Source: Pseudoneurospora amorphoporcata (lineage: Eukaryota; Ascomycota; Sordariomycetes; Sordariales; Sordariaceae). From it: DNA of 64,000 bases. A model generated the notes under the pieces. The model was not told the DNA's origin, did no database searches, and was given only the letters and a program-made list of their open reading frames with translations. Positions 1 to 13,100 of the stretch are shown piece after piece; position 1 is the stretch's first letter, and every line of letters starts with the position of its first letter. The position numbers were made by a program, and so were the translations under genes. The DNA is taken from the NCBI GenBank assembly GCA_033297205.1, contig MU859187.1, positions 4,800 to 68,799 on the forward strand. Direction: 5' to 3'.

Positions 1-56
1 TGCCAGTTTTTGGTGTTATATATTCTGTGTTACCCCTGTTCATTTTTTCGTTCCCA

Positions 57-109
<53 letters not shown>

Positions 110-3100
110 GTTTGCCGACTTTGGCCATTCCGTTCCGTTCCGTTTCAATTTTTCAATTTGCGAGCGACCAAACCAAACCAAACCAAATACACTCCATCTC
201 CCATCTCCCATCTCCATTACATCTCCATTACATCTCCATTCCATCTCCATTACATACATCCCCGGTCGGTCTAACATAACCGCAGGTGTCCGTCCACTCG
301 TCCGTGACGAGCTCTCGTTTGCTCTCTCTCTCTCTCTTTTTTTTTTTTTTCGCTTTTTTTTTTTTTTTTTCGCTTTTTCGCTTTTTCCTTATTTCGTTTT
401 CCACTCCTGCCTGTTTCATCTATCCCACCTCCCACTCCCGCACCACCGACCTGCTTGTGCTGAAAACCCCGATTTGAACATTGAGCTTCAAACAGAAACA
501 GCTCGAGCATGGCAAGTTTCACATCTTGTCAAGGTCAAGTGATGCTGAAGCTCGCTCTAGTTTCGAATCCTTCCTTCGGTCAGTCTTACTTCTTCAGGCA
601 GTAAACGAGGAAAATAGAAACTCGTTTCACATAGACCAGGCTGGCTGGCTGCCATGTGGCCTGCCTGACAATGCCCGTTGAGACATGGACATGTCTGTTT
701 AGTGCTTAGTGCGCTCTGTGACAGTAATGAACAATCAACCATGTGGTCTAGTGGTTGTTGAGGTTCATAATGATGTTGCACTCGTTTGTACTAGCATACT
801 TACCTAATGTGTACATATATATGCCTGTCAGAAGGACGGACGGATTAGTTCCGCATGTCGCATACAATCGGCACCCTAAAATCTGGGAACCGCCCTCATG
901 GTATCACGGTTTCATTGTGTCATGCCTACTCGTGGGGACCGGGGAAGCATTCCCGGAATCCTTAGCTTCGCGTGTCCACCTGGGATGAGCCACCCTTGAG
1001 AGGACCCATTTTCCAATCGGGGCGACGAGCAGGTACAGTAGGTTGACCCAGGCTTCAGCTGTGACTTTAGCCTGTTATGTGATACCGAGACCTTGGAACC
1101 ACATGCTCGCGTTATCGTGAACCATGATTCCGGGACCCGCTAGACTAGTGAAGCTAGACCTAGGTGACGAACTACTTCACCCCAGGTGGGAACGAAGCGA
1201 GCAAGGTTAACCCACTCTCTCCCGCCGTTCCGGTTGCCCAAAACCCCCCAATCTGGGCAGAGTACGGGGGTCGGTTTGGTCATCATGTGGGATGGTGATA
1301 CCGAGATATTGGGACGTGATATCAAGAACCAGGTTCACCCACATGTTTCCCGGTGCCCGGAGTATTCCCACCGTAGACGTAGATCCTGAGATACAGGTGA
1401 GACACCGAGAAACAGGAAGGGTAGGGTGTGGGTGGGCTTGGGGAAGGTACACTATGTTGAGATGGGTACTCCTCGCGATTTCTTGCGCCAGACTTTCTAG
1501 GTGAGGTCAGGTGAAGTCAGGGGAGCCAAGCAAGGGGTAAGTGAAAGATGAAGGTGCGTGAAGTAAATCGGAGACACCTCCGGTCGTGATGTACAACATG
1601 ATTGCTAGATCGTTGGTGACTTTCATAACGTTCAATAGCTTCAACGGCTCGACCAACATGCGGAAAATGCAGCAACTGCAGCTGAGACGGTGTGTGCTGA
1701 GGAATATGTACCTTGTACAGGCAAAAATAAAAAAAAAAAGAAGGAAAAGAAGAAAGGTAGGAAAATTGGAAGACGAACAACTACTGGATTGGGGTCAAGT
1801 GCAGACGTGATCGACACCATCCATGCTCACACACCTTGTGTTTGAACTCTGGTGCCTGCATGACATGTTCGTCTTGGTTGCTGGGATGTTCCTTGGTAGA
1901 GTGTACAACACAGGATATACGAGGGAGATGGTCTCTGGGGTGAGAGATTGGACCTGACAGTCTTGGACTGAAGCGCTTCTTGGTATGAGAGATTGCCTAG
2001 CCGAGACCCTGTTTCTGGTAGGCAGCCGTCGGAGCTTTTTAGTATGGAAGGGTGGAAAATGAGATTAACAGTTCATGCTGCTTCTGGTAGGTACTCTGGC
2101 AGTGATGAACAAGATGAACAAGCGATCTTGCATATTGTTGTCGGCGCCGTGTCGGTGCCTTGCCGGTCTGGGCGGCCATAAGCCGGAAGCGTAGTACAGT
2201 ACAGTGATATCCTGTTCTTGTCCGTCAATCAGGGAAGATATCGTGGATCATCATGGATGGTAGTACTGGTGTTATTGATATGCCGGTGACAAGCAACTGG
2301 TAACGAAGAGGGGGTATGTCATTGTCGTGTGGAAACAGTGGCGCCGTGGCTCGGAAATACCGGTAATGCGACATTATGGTAACCCTCCCCCTTCATGTCC
2401 AATTCTGAATCCCATCTTCATTTCTTCCGGGTCTGGCAATGACGCATGTAGGGTTTAGTGAAGGGTCTCTCGCTGACGTACATGTATCGAGGTCGATAAT
2501 CTTGGCCATCGCTGTGTGATTGAAACAGAGACAAAACACAACCGTGGGGTCCTATAAAAAGTGTCGAGAGGACGAGCTCGTTATAATGTCATGTTGCGTC
2601 ATGGCAAAGCGGGAAATGATGGTGAAGAGCAGAAAGACGGTGTCCAGATTGCACCACCGTGACACGAGGCTGTAAGACGGGCGGGCCGTTTCCGATTGGC
2701 CGCGGATCGTCATGTTGTCGGAGCGAAGATCAACAGGAGATGTGTTTGGGTAGTTTGACACTGGCAGAACACCACCAAGGACAGCTGTCGTCAGCGAGCT
2801 TTAGGCCCAGAACTGCTAGACAAACCCGCAAAACCTTAATTTGACGACAAGGGTTAGGAGCCCGCCCTCGTCCACTAGAGTTCCATTCCAGTGGGCTCCG
2901 GACAAGTAGCGTACAGTGGTTCCAGGGTGGTTCCCTGGTTGATCGGCCAGGCACTTGCCCAAAGCTGTCGCACCTTTTCCAAGCACAACGTGAGAACCTC
3001 AATGTCTCCCGCCCTTTCCCGCTGCGCGTGGGCAGTCGTTTCCATTGCGAGGGTTTGTGGTTCGTTTGCAAGTTCTGGGCATCCGTCATATCGCCTGATT

Positions 3101-4048
3101 TGGTCCTCTGATTGGTCAATGGGAGAAGGTCCGCGGAGCATTTTGCACCTTCCTGCGACAATGAGACAACGGGGAAATGTGGGAAGGCACCAAGGGTCCA
3201 TCATGTGCTCCCGTCTATTGCGAGCTTTTCCTCTTTCTCTCTCTTTCCCTTTGACAACTGAACTCTTCCACCAAACAGCCCGCCAACGTCCAGACCATGA
3301 CCACACCCTGACCTGATCCGTCATCAACACCCCTCCCTTGCTCTTTACGTGATTTCATCATCAATCAACCCCCGTCCTTCCACTCTTTCCATCATCTTCC
3401 CTTTGCCGAATCATCGAGTCCTCGAATCCACACTGGATAACACCGGCGGATATACCCAGCCATATGCCAGTCCTCGGACTCTGTCGACTCTGGCGCTGCG
3501 ACAAAAGAAGAAAACGGTACTGTACGTACCCTCCATGCCCTCCACTCCCACTCCCACTTCCGCTTACCGGCTGCGATGAGCACCAATAGTAGGGCGAGGG
3601 ATGGACATCAAACCTCTGGCCAACGATGCATGTCTTGCGGCTCCCACCTCAGCCCTGCCTAGCTTCTTTGCCATGCCCACACACAATATGCCCACCCACG
3701 CTGCATTGGCGTGGCCTTCGCTCTGCCCTGAGAATGGGATCCCGCCCGTTCCGCGCTTCCGGGGTAAACGCAAGGCGGAGCGGGTGGAGAGCAAGTAGGG
3801 CATGTCGCTGGCATCTCACTGGGTAGAGACAACACCATGATGTGCGTGTGGATGGGAGCACATGAAAGATGTCAAGGCAACTGGGCAACCTTGGGGGTTG
3901 CGTCAGATGTGTCTTTGGCGCAGTTATCAATGCACGCCATCTCGCCCCAAGAACACCTCTTGCTTGTCCATCCATCCTATCAACACATCGACATTCGGTC
4001 TCCATAAAACCATACACGACACCACCACCACCATACCAAGCTCAGCTT
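1..4048. other. intergenic region, no gene recognised
   Basis: About 4 kb upstream of the Zn2Cys6 regulator. The open frames here are short, overlap on both strands and encode simple-sequence translations or no recognisable family. The left end holds a poly-A run, CCAAA and CATCTC simple repeats and long T-runs. No tRNA or rRNA was recognised. The last few hundred bases are pyrimidine-rich with ACC/CCA runs, as is common in leaders of filamentous-fungal genes, so the 5' UTR and promoter of the regulator probably lie in about 3300-4048. Confidence 0.6.
58..105. repeat. poly-A tract (48 nt)
   Basis: An uninterrupted run of A from 58 to 105. It is followed by CCAAA repeats (about 168-187) and CATCTC/CATTAC repeats (about 190-262). 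The lysine-run open frames over this stretch are artefacts of the homopolymer. Confidence 0.95.
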
Positions 4049-7007
4049 ATGGATCTGTCACACCCAGAGGAACAGAGAGGAAGCTCCAGCCCCGAGGCAC
4101 GAATAGTACGCCTTAAGACTGAACCCGGCACAAGCACCAGACAGAGCCCTGGCCCTTCCTCCAGTTCCAATGCCACCACCTCTGGGTCCTCAAATAGACC
4201 CGTCCAGCCTCCCAAGGTTTGCGACAAATGTCGACTAAGAAGTCAGTCTTTCTTGTCCACATTTCACGATCCAATCCCACGTATTCTGAGCACATGGCCA
4301 TGGCCCATTCTGTTGGTGCCGATGCCATGTGTCGATCCCTGTCAGCTATACGACCCTGATAGTCAGATTCGGAAAATAAGCACAAAAGACTAACCTTGCT
4401 TCGCTTGCTTACAGGAATCAGATGCGATTACCAGTCACCTTGTCAACCTTGCGTAGACGCCAAACTCCAATGCACCAGAAACCACGTGCCACGCAAGAGA
4501 GGGCCTAGACCCGGCCGTGGCCGTCTTATCAACAGACTCAGAGAGCGCGAGGCTGGCAAGAAGGAAGAACACCGTCCAAGCAGTTCTGGAGAGTACGTAC
4601 CCCCTGTTTTCGTGTCAAGCGCAGTGCTGACCAAACTTAGTCCGGAGGTGAGCGACGGAGCACGGTCAAACAATACCGACACCTTCCCGCAAAACGCTTC
4701 CATCTCTACAACCTGGGCCTCCGACGTAAGCATAGCCCCCGAAACAAGCGGCCTTTTTGCCAACGAACACATTTTCTCTTCCAGAGGCGCATTCCTCGAC
4801 CTTATTCCCAAATGTATAGAACTCTTCTATCAACACCTGTATCCCGTCATGCCCGTCCTATACATGCCGGAAATCCAACGAATGGACCCGCGAACCTGCG
4901 ATCTCCCCGACAAGAACCTCCTGTATTCCCTCTCGGCTCTCACCTGTTTCCGCATGTCCGGCCACAGTCTCGGGGCTGAAGACAGTCCCGAATTCTGGGA
5001 CCAGGCAGGCCGTTTTCTCCTCAACGACTGTTTAGATGTTAGGAAGCAATATGACTTATATGACAACATTTCGCTGAACACGGTCGTCTCGTCCATGTTT
5101 CTCGCTTCTTCCTTCTTCGAGATTAACCAGAGCACCAAGGCTTGGGTGTACCTGAGAGAGGCTCTGACCTTTGCGCAGGAGCTGGGCTTGGAGGATGAGT
5201 CGACTTATGCAAGCTTGAGTCCCAAGGAGGCTCTATGTCGGCAGAGGGTGTTTTGGTTGTTGTATGTCATGGAACGGTAAGTCCCTGTTGTTTTCTCCCG
5301 TTCCCCAGCGAACCGCATGCTAACCAAAGCAGGTCATTCGCAATCCTCCGCAACAAGCCCCTCATGCTGCGCCGGACACCCAAACTTCCCATGACCCTCC
5401 ACGCTTACGAATCCCGCGGCATCCATACCGGTTTTCTTCAGCTTCTCGGTATTTACATCCCCCTCCGCGACTCCATCATCGAGGCCTGGACCTACGGTTC
5501 CCACCCCACCGTCGATGTCAATACCTACCACGCTCTGCAGAACCAACTTGCTCGACCAGCTGGTAGTTCAGGTGGCTTGTCCATCCCACACCCACTTCTT
5601 CCTCCTTCTCCCACTCTCGCCGTATCCTCCGTACAGATTCCGGTCACTCAGGCTTGTGGCTTTTCCGACCTCTCGCTCTCATCCTCATCGTTGGACTCTT
5701 CGCCTACCGACCCTGTGGCTCCAGCGGCGGACCCAACACCCTCTCAGACTGCCGAGCTCTTGGTGACCCAGCAGTGGCTCAGGCTGATTATCTGGCTCTC
5801 CTCTTTGCGACAGGGGCATCTGTCATGGGCTGCTGAGAATGAGAGTATGCATTTCGCGTTTCCCCTGACCATTGCTAGGCAAACAGCGTTGGTCTTGCGC
5901 TCTCTCATACAAATCGGAGGCCACGAAGCGAGTGGGATGGCAGCGCTGGAGGTCAACGGAATAGGTATCTTTGAAAAGATCTTCGAGATCGGCGCCTGGT
6001 GTATGAACGTGCTGGACTCGTACGACAAAGCCTCTCTAGAGGGGCAATTTCTATCCTTACCAAACTTCGGTCGAAGACTCAGCGCATGCTCTGGACAGGG
6101 CAAGCAAGCTGCCAGGTCAGCTACCAACTCCCCAGCCGAGCAGGCCTTGGACTACGGAGAGGACGATGACATCGATCTGCTGGATGTTTTCATGAGGGCA
6201 CTCAGTGCGACCCCGACAAGTAGGAAGCAATTCGCCGAGCCCCTTTATATGTGGGCGACTACAAGGCCGGGAGGTATGCGGATTGCGTCAAGTCCAGGGC
6301 TTCACCCAGACCGCGGTGGCGGTGCCGGGTACTTTGGTATGGCACAGACGCAACCAGATCTGGCCGGGCAAATACCGGGACCAGGGCTAGGTCAAGCGTC
6401 CGGGATAGGCACGGCGCAGGGACACAATGCGAGTTCGATGATGCACCAGCAGCAACAAATGCCGCAGCAGTCTGGAATATGGAGTGCTGCTTCCGCACAT
6501 GCTCATGGTCAAGCACCGCTCGCAGGGTCTTCTTCGGCTACTGGTAGCGGTAGCGGAGCTGGACTCGCACGTTCCAGCGGACCTGGACCCGGAGGCGGAC
6601 AACGTCAGGGTCAAGGAATGGAAGATGTCGTCATGGGAGACCAAACATCTCACCAAGGCCGAGCCCAAGGTTTCAACATCGACCCGAGACTTACTACAGG
6701 TGCAGGTTCCAACCCGCCTCCCGGAGGATTACAACATGCGAGTTTTTCCCGCCAACAACAACAACCACAACAACAACCCCTTCGTCCCAACGCACCATCA
6801 CACCTACCCGATCCGCTTCCCGGTCACTTAGGCGGGTCACCCACAAGCTTGTACAACGTCCCTGGGTGGAGTCCCATTGACCCTGGGGGCCTTACGAGAG
6901 CGAGGAGTCGCACGATGGGCATGGGGCAGCAGCAGTTAAAGGGGTTGATGGCTATGGTTCCTACGCCGGGGTCTGCTGGGGTTAGCACCACCCAAGCTGG
7001 AAGTTGA
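4049..7007 (+). CDS. Zn2Cys6 fungal-specific transcription factor
   Basis: Three exons (4049-4241, 4415-5276, 5333-7007) give about 909 residues. A CX2CX6CX5CX2CX6C zinc cluster is visible with cysteines at 58, 61, 68, 74, 77 and 84. It is followed by a basic RKRGPRPGRGR linker of the kind seen in AmyR-like sugar-gene regulators. From about residue 190 to 500 runs a fungal transcription factor middle homology region, starting near LIPKCIELFYQHLYPVMP. The C-terminal third is Gly/Gln/Pro-rich and probably disordered. The first intron (173 bp, GTCAGT donor, CTAAC branch, ACAG acceptor) splits the zinc cluster and splicing restores RRIRCD; the second (56 bp) joins ER to SFAILRNKP. The protein is expected to bind DNA in the nucleus. 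An upstream in-frame ATG at 3869 exists, but 4049 sits just after a typical CCA-rich leader. The regulated pathway is not readable; the link to sugar metabolism is a guess from the RKRGP linker. Confidence 0.9.
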
Positions 7008-10000
7008 CAATGATAATGGTGGCAGTTAAAAAGGTGTTTGAGTTATTTGTTTTGTTTTCTTTGTGTCTCAAGGAAGGGATATCAATGGCGTGTGCACTTG
7101 CTGGGAGGCGGAGGGACCTTTGCTTTTATCATGGGAGAAAGGGTTATTGTAACAAAACTCGATCGTTTGGTGCGCGGCGTTTTGTCTTTTTTTGGCTTGT
7201 TTGTTTGTTTGAGAAAATGAACGAGAGGAGTCAGGTGTATACTTACCAGAACCAGGGCCAGGGACCATGTATAGGTGGTTGTAAGATTACAGGTTTACCA
7301 AAGACTGTATAGTAGGGTTGTGTACGACACTGGAAGAGTGTACCATACGGCCGGGACGATACGGTATCTCTTAGTTAGAGTCATGGGTGGAAGAAGTCCG
7401 ATAGGGACGGGTATCTGTTACAGCTCTACACTGGAAACAGGGGATAGAGTGGAGGAGAGAAATCTCATAGAAAGACGAGATCAGACAGCAGGACACCACA
7501 TAGAGGAGGACATCAGAGATACATACAAACTTGTACCATATATGATGTACCAATACGCAATTACTAGATTGTTTTCCCTATCAAAAGACTCACCAAAACA
7601 CATGATGCACAAGACAAATAAGCTGAACATGTTTCAATTTGGTCATACGGATCAGAAGTAGTACCGTTTAAGACGGAAAGAAGTCTATTCAGATGAACAC
7701 AAGGCGAGAACAAATCTGGAAGTCGTTCTCAGACGTCTCCGCTCTCGAGGTGCCTCCTGAAAATGCCATAAGGAGCATACATTAAGCCGACAAACGGATC
7801 GTCAAGGTTAACCGAACACATCATGCTTAGTACATTAAACATTACACGTTCAAGCGTCTCTGTAGGCATTCGGATTCCCTGATTGGCCTAATCCCTTAAT
7901 GCTGACTCCAGCTGATGTGTTTTCAAATGCTTAGGTGTAATTCTATGATCCTATCACAGTAAACAGTTTTGTAACGGCTTTTCCTAGGTAGGTAGCCAAA
8001 GCGAGGCGTACTGAATGGACTTGTCCACCATCCATGTTCGGTTGGTTGGTTGGTTGGTTGATGTTCCACGGTCACTTTTTGCTATGTAAGGTGGGTAATA
8101 AGATAAACTTGGGTCTTGGGTACTTAAACAATAACTCTAGCGGCTAATAAATACCGTACTTAGTAAAGAAATGAAGTACGGAAGTATCACCTTCTCTTTT
8201 AAGCTTTTAAGGTAGTGGAGTTTTGGTAGGTTCTGTATGGGTGTTATCTTCTTCGGCATTAAGACCGAGACAAGTGGAAGACAGGCGCCCGATAAGACGT
8301 ATTACGGTATCAGAGAACAACCATGGCGCCATCTGAGATGGGACAAGACGGGAAAGCCTTCGCCGACGGCAGGAAATAACGCTAGGCAGTGAGGGACCTA
8401 CTCGCTCACCAACATCCGTAGTGTACTCTTGATGACACTTTCCCCCTTCCCCGGCTCAACAATTGTAACGTCTTGTTGTACTTAGTATTTAGCGGCCGCC
8501 CAGGTGCTTATCTCCGTTCACTAAGATCCCGTCCAACACACTGTGACGCACTGACGCCATCGGAGTTAAGGCTTTCTCAAAGAATTGGATGGTAGGGCAT
8601 TGAGGCATTGATAAACGCCTATCGCCTAGACACTGCTTTGGTTGTGGACGGGTCTTTTCATTTGGAAGGATCCCATAAGGTAACTTTCATTTTGGCTCGG
8701 CGCTTGTCGCTCTCTCCGGCATACAACCGTCCGGGTCGCCGGCCCCGCTCTCCGGATTTCTGGCCCCACAATTGGCCGTATCGGCCCCATCAGACGCCGG
8801 TTTCTGCCCGGACATCTTAACAAGTCAAACCTCCACTCCGACTCCAAAAAACCCAACTCTCTGAAAAAAACACCCTCCCTTCCTTCAACTTCCCTCAACG
8901 CCAAAAAGAACTGCGGCCCAGTTTCCTCATCCAGCTTCTAGCCTTCTTCTTCCTTCCACCAAACAAGACCACCAACACTTTTTTTTTTTTTCCCATACCT
9001 AAGCGCCCCACTCTTTGGGTCTTCATGTCTATGTCTATGTAGCTTGGAAACTGGCGGCGGGAATCATGTGAAAAAGTTGTCGCTTCAGTCTGCGACATGG
9101 TCATGCAAGTGCGGACACTGGGCGTTGACATACATGGTGATCTAACCGTTGTTGTTTGGTTGACATGTATCCGTACCTAATATTGCTGGGCCATCAGCGG
9201 ATATTTTCCTCACTGTATTTTCGCCATTCCAAGTCCACATCCGGGTTGGAATTCGTGGACCGGTGAAGAGGGGTGGCAACGACGTACAGCACCACCTCCC
9301 CCATCCTGCGCTGTCCGTGGTATGATTTCATGCAACAAGCAACGTGATGATACGTATTAGACGTCAAAAAAAGAGAAATATATAGTTGAAATGCAGATTT
9401 GTCATTGATATAAAGTAAAAGTTGACAGACAAAATATAAGCCTAAAGCGCAAGTCGAGAATGACAAGCTGGACAACAGTCACGAAGGAAGCCCTTGTAGG
9501 ACCGAATGCTTGTAGATACTTGTACCATTCATAATAGGTTGCCTTAAGGTCAGGATATACTTGATGTTATTCTTTCCTGGTTACCTGAAATCCCTTGCAT
9601 TCCATCCTCATTGTCCCGTCCCTTGTACGTAGCCCTTCAGCCGGCTTCAACAGAAAACAGAGTTCAAGAGAAATGCCTAAAGATTACATTCAAAAGCCAA
9701 AAAACTTGGTGTGTGTCTTAATGTCGAATGGGTGATCCAGATGGTCCCCGGGTCTGTTGCGTGGCTGCCTTCCATGGACGTTATTCACCATCCATCCAGC
9801 ATATTCACCATCACGTTTCATCCCGTCTCTCGTCCCAGATGGCTGTTAACCGCGGTCTTGCTTCGGGTGCCTTCCACTGGGAACGCGTATCCGTCAACTG
9901 TCCAGTTGCCCAGGCGACAGCTGCCAGCCAGCCTTGGTTCTGACGCAAGATATCCATTCACCAGCAGTATTGCGAAAGACCGTTCACTTCAACTTCACCC

Positions 10001-10198
10001 TGCTTCTGCCATCACCAAACTTCCACTTCGACCTTTTAATCTGCCCCTCCATCTTGCAACTCGATCCAAAACCACCTCTCCAACAAAGCAATCGCTCATC
10101 ACCATCGCAGCCCCAACGCGTTGCATCTACTCACTTCACCAGAAACAGCCTGATCTATCGACAACGGACGACAGCTCAGGCAAATCAAAGTCAACAAC
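7008..10198. other. intergenic region, no gene recognised
   Basis: About 3.2 kb between two plus-strand genes. It holds the 3' UTR of the zinc-cluster gene, then AT-richer DNA with no convincing coding frame. A (GGTT)n tract lies at 8040-8060. The CT- and CCA-rich stretch from about 9780 to 10198 looks like the leader of the next gene; the open frame at 9711-10298 is a translation of that leader and runs into the next gene in another frame. Confidence 0.6.
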
Positions 10199-13100
10199 AT
10201 GTCGCTCTCCAAACCGTCAAAAGAGCCGACACCCCCTCCTACGCCCCCCGGCGAGCTCGCAGCAGCAGCCGACATCCCGCTTCTTGACTCGTCTTTAGCC
10301 CTTCCGCCTACCGACTCTCCATTCTGGACTTTCATAGCCGAGGAGATTTGTACAGTTGGTGACATGGACAACGACAACAACAAGACTCAGGAGATACCCG
10401 ACTCCATGAGCGACGTCGACAACACCAACAGTCCCAGGCGCAACAACTCCACGAGTGAAGAGCGCAGCCTCACGCCCCCGCTTGAAGCCCGTGAGGAGGA
10501 CCAGCAACTTGTCGACGCCAGCGACGACGACAACGACAACCAGAACGAGCCAAAGCTCAGCAACGCTACCCTCAACAACATGAACAACTCCACATCCACA
10601 AGTGAAGATCGCAACCCTATCACCCCTCCCCCTGAAACCATGTCCGAACAAGACCCCCCCTTAGACCCCGAGCTTCAGCCCCAGCCCGACGCTCTGGAGT
10701 TGCTTCCCAAGATCCCCGACATTCTCGCCAAAATAAGCCAAAGGATCACCGACCTCCAAGCCGCTGAAGACGGCCCCAACCTTGAAGAGAGCCAACAAAA
10801 GGTTCATGACGTTACTTGTTCGATTCTCTTGGACACTCTGGCTGTTGCCTCGATTGTCATGGCCGAGGAGATAGCCGACACGGAGGCAAAGGCGGCCTTG
10901 GTCAATGCCGCGCTGGTTCCGCTGCCGGATTGTGATAAGGATGAGAATGATCTTGCGTCTGAGCTGGAGGAGGAGGAGGAGTTGGATTCGCAGCAGCCAC
11001 GCTCCTCCGAGTCGAATTCCAAGGAAAAGGAAAAGTACACCCTACTCTCCATGCTCCCGTCGTTTCAGGTTGCCCGTAGAGCTGCTGCTGGAGGCAACAA
11101 CCAAGTTGAGACCGTCCTCCATCATCACGACAACAACAGCAACAACAACAACGACCACAACTTGTCAGCGCTCCAGTATCCACCTCCACCTCCAGGTCCG
11201 AATCCAAATCCAGATCCAAATCCAAATACAAGCGACCTCCCCTTCCCGCCTTCGCTAACTGTGTCAGGGTCCTGTGCGTCCTCGTATTCCGCAGACGCAG
11301 ACCTCGACGACCCCTCCCCGTCCCACAGTTCTAGCCTCAGTCTAGTCCCCCAGTTCATCGCCGCCAATCTCCAGGCCCAAGGCAGAAAACCACATGCACC
11401 TCTACCTGTATCATCGCAAGACGACAACCACCTCCATGTCCCGGACGTGGTGGTCCATGTCCCCACCTGTACTTCCTACGACGACATCGACTGGAGCGAC
11501 CTTTTCTTCCCCGCCGCTCGCGGCCCCTCCCCGGCCTCCGCCTCCGCCTCCACCTCCAAATCAGGACCAGGACCAGGACCAGAAGAAGGACCAGGACCAG
11601 GACCAGAAGAAGGACCAGGACCAGGACCAGAAGAAGGACCAGGACCAGGACCAGAAGAAGGACCAGGACCACAAGATAACAGTTCATTGATGTCGACCAA
11701 GCCGACGCTGACACCATCACCATCTTCGAGCTCACTGTCCAAAGCATCTCTTACCGTCCAGGTTGATGATGACCCAGCCGATGTCCCGCCGCTGCCTTTG
11801 TCTGAGGATGATGATTCAGATTCATTTGAGGTTCCTCTTCCGCTTAGCGTCGGCGTAGAGGTGGACGATGGCGGCTCGGGACTTTTTGATTATGATTATA
11901 AGGAGGATCTTGAAGGCGTGGGAGCGCAATATGAAGAAATGGAGGAGGGCGAAGCCAACATTAAAGAGGTTGAGGATGAAAGTGACAGTTCTCAGTTATT
12001 CGTCGTCGATAACGATGATGGTGATGATGACAGGAGGCCTACCAAGGAGGAGAAGGGCAAGGGAAAGCTTGCTGACCCTGATGAGGAACAGGAGGACAAG
12101 GACAAGGGTAAGGACAAGGACAAGCGCGACAGCGACAGCCATGGCGACGATACTGTCAGGTCTCTTTCCATCTCTCCGTGCGTCCACATGCAGGGCCACA
12201 AGCGCAAGTGGTCCAGGGGATCTGAGACCGCGGTGTCGGTCGGCGGCAAAGTTGTACCAACACCCGGACTTGACCTGTCGCAACACGTTATCAATACCTC
12301 TACCGATGATGAGGTCCAGCAGCAGCAGTTGCAGGAGGAGCAGATGCAGTCCCCGCGGTCGCCACCATCGCCGTATACCTCTGCGGCGGCGGCACCTGTT
12401 GTTACCACTCTGGGAACGCCCATCGCAGAATATGCCGACATGGGATCTATCACGCTGCATCAGCAAGTGGTGGTAGCCCCCAAACCACAACGATCCAAAG
12501 CCGCCCGCGCCCCTTGCCCCATACATGGTACCCGAAACCAGCGGCAGCCGGCCACCGCTACCCCCAAGACCCGCGTCTATGTCCACAAACCCAGACTCCC
12601 AGAACCAAAAGACTCTCTCGCTCCTTCATCCCCTTGCCTCCTCTCCCGCCCGTCACCATACGCAGCTCACAAATCTTCGCTACCACGCCCACGAGAGTCC
12701 CTGCTCCACGGCTCGGAGCCATACACCGCGGCGCCATACCCACCAGCGGTGGTGGTGCCTTGGGATTTACAGAAGAAGAAGCAGGATCTCCATGGTCTTG
12801 CTGATCTTCCCGTGCCGGAGCGCATGCCGACGTATACGCGGCTTTCGACAACGACGGATACCTCGCCGGTTATGCCCATGTGGTTTGAGGGGTTTGATGC
12901 TGTAGGTTTTTCTTCCGTCCTCCTTTTGTTTCCCTTTCCCTTCACTCAACTTGTCCCCCCTTCCTCCCCCCTCTTCCACCCAAACCGCAACTAACAACCG
13001 AAACAGCAAGAATGGTCCCTCATCGAGCCCAACGCGAGCATCTACTACCGCCGCATCCGTCACGACTGGCACCAATCCCTCCCTCAATGGCCGCCCTACA

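Noticed and set aside
10..542. Open frames with long lysine or phenylalanine runs
   Set aside because: They translate the poly-A tract and T-runs and have no other coding support.
745..790. TGGTCTAGTGG, a good match to a tRNA A box
   Set aside because: No B box (GGTTCGANTCC) follows within range and no cloverleaf could be drawn, so it is not a tRNA gene.
2730..3330. Overlapping 141-151 codon frames on both strands
   Set aside because: They overlap each other, show no family signature or intron structure, and have compositions typical of chance frames.
9711..10298. 195-codon plus-strand frame before the coiled-coil gene
   Set aside because: It translates a CT/CCA-rich leader and ends inside the next gene in another frame.
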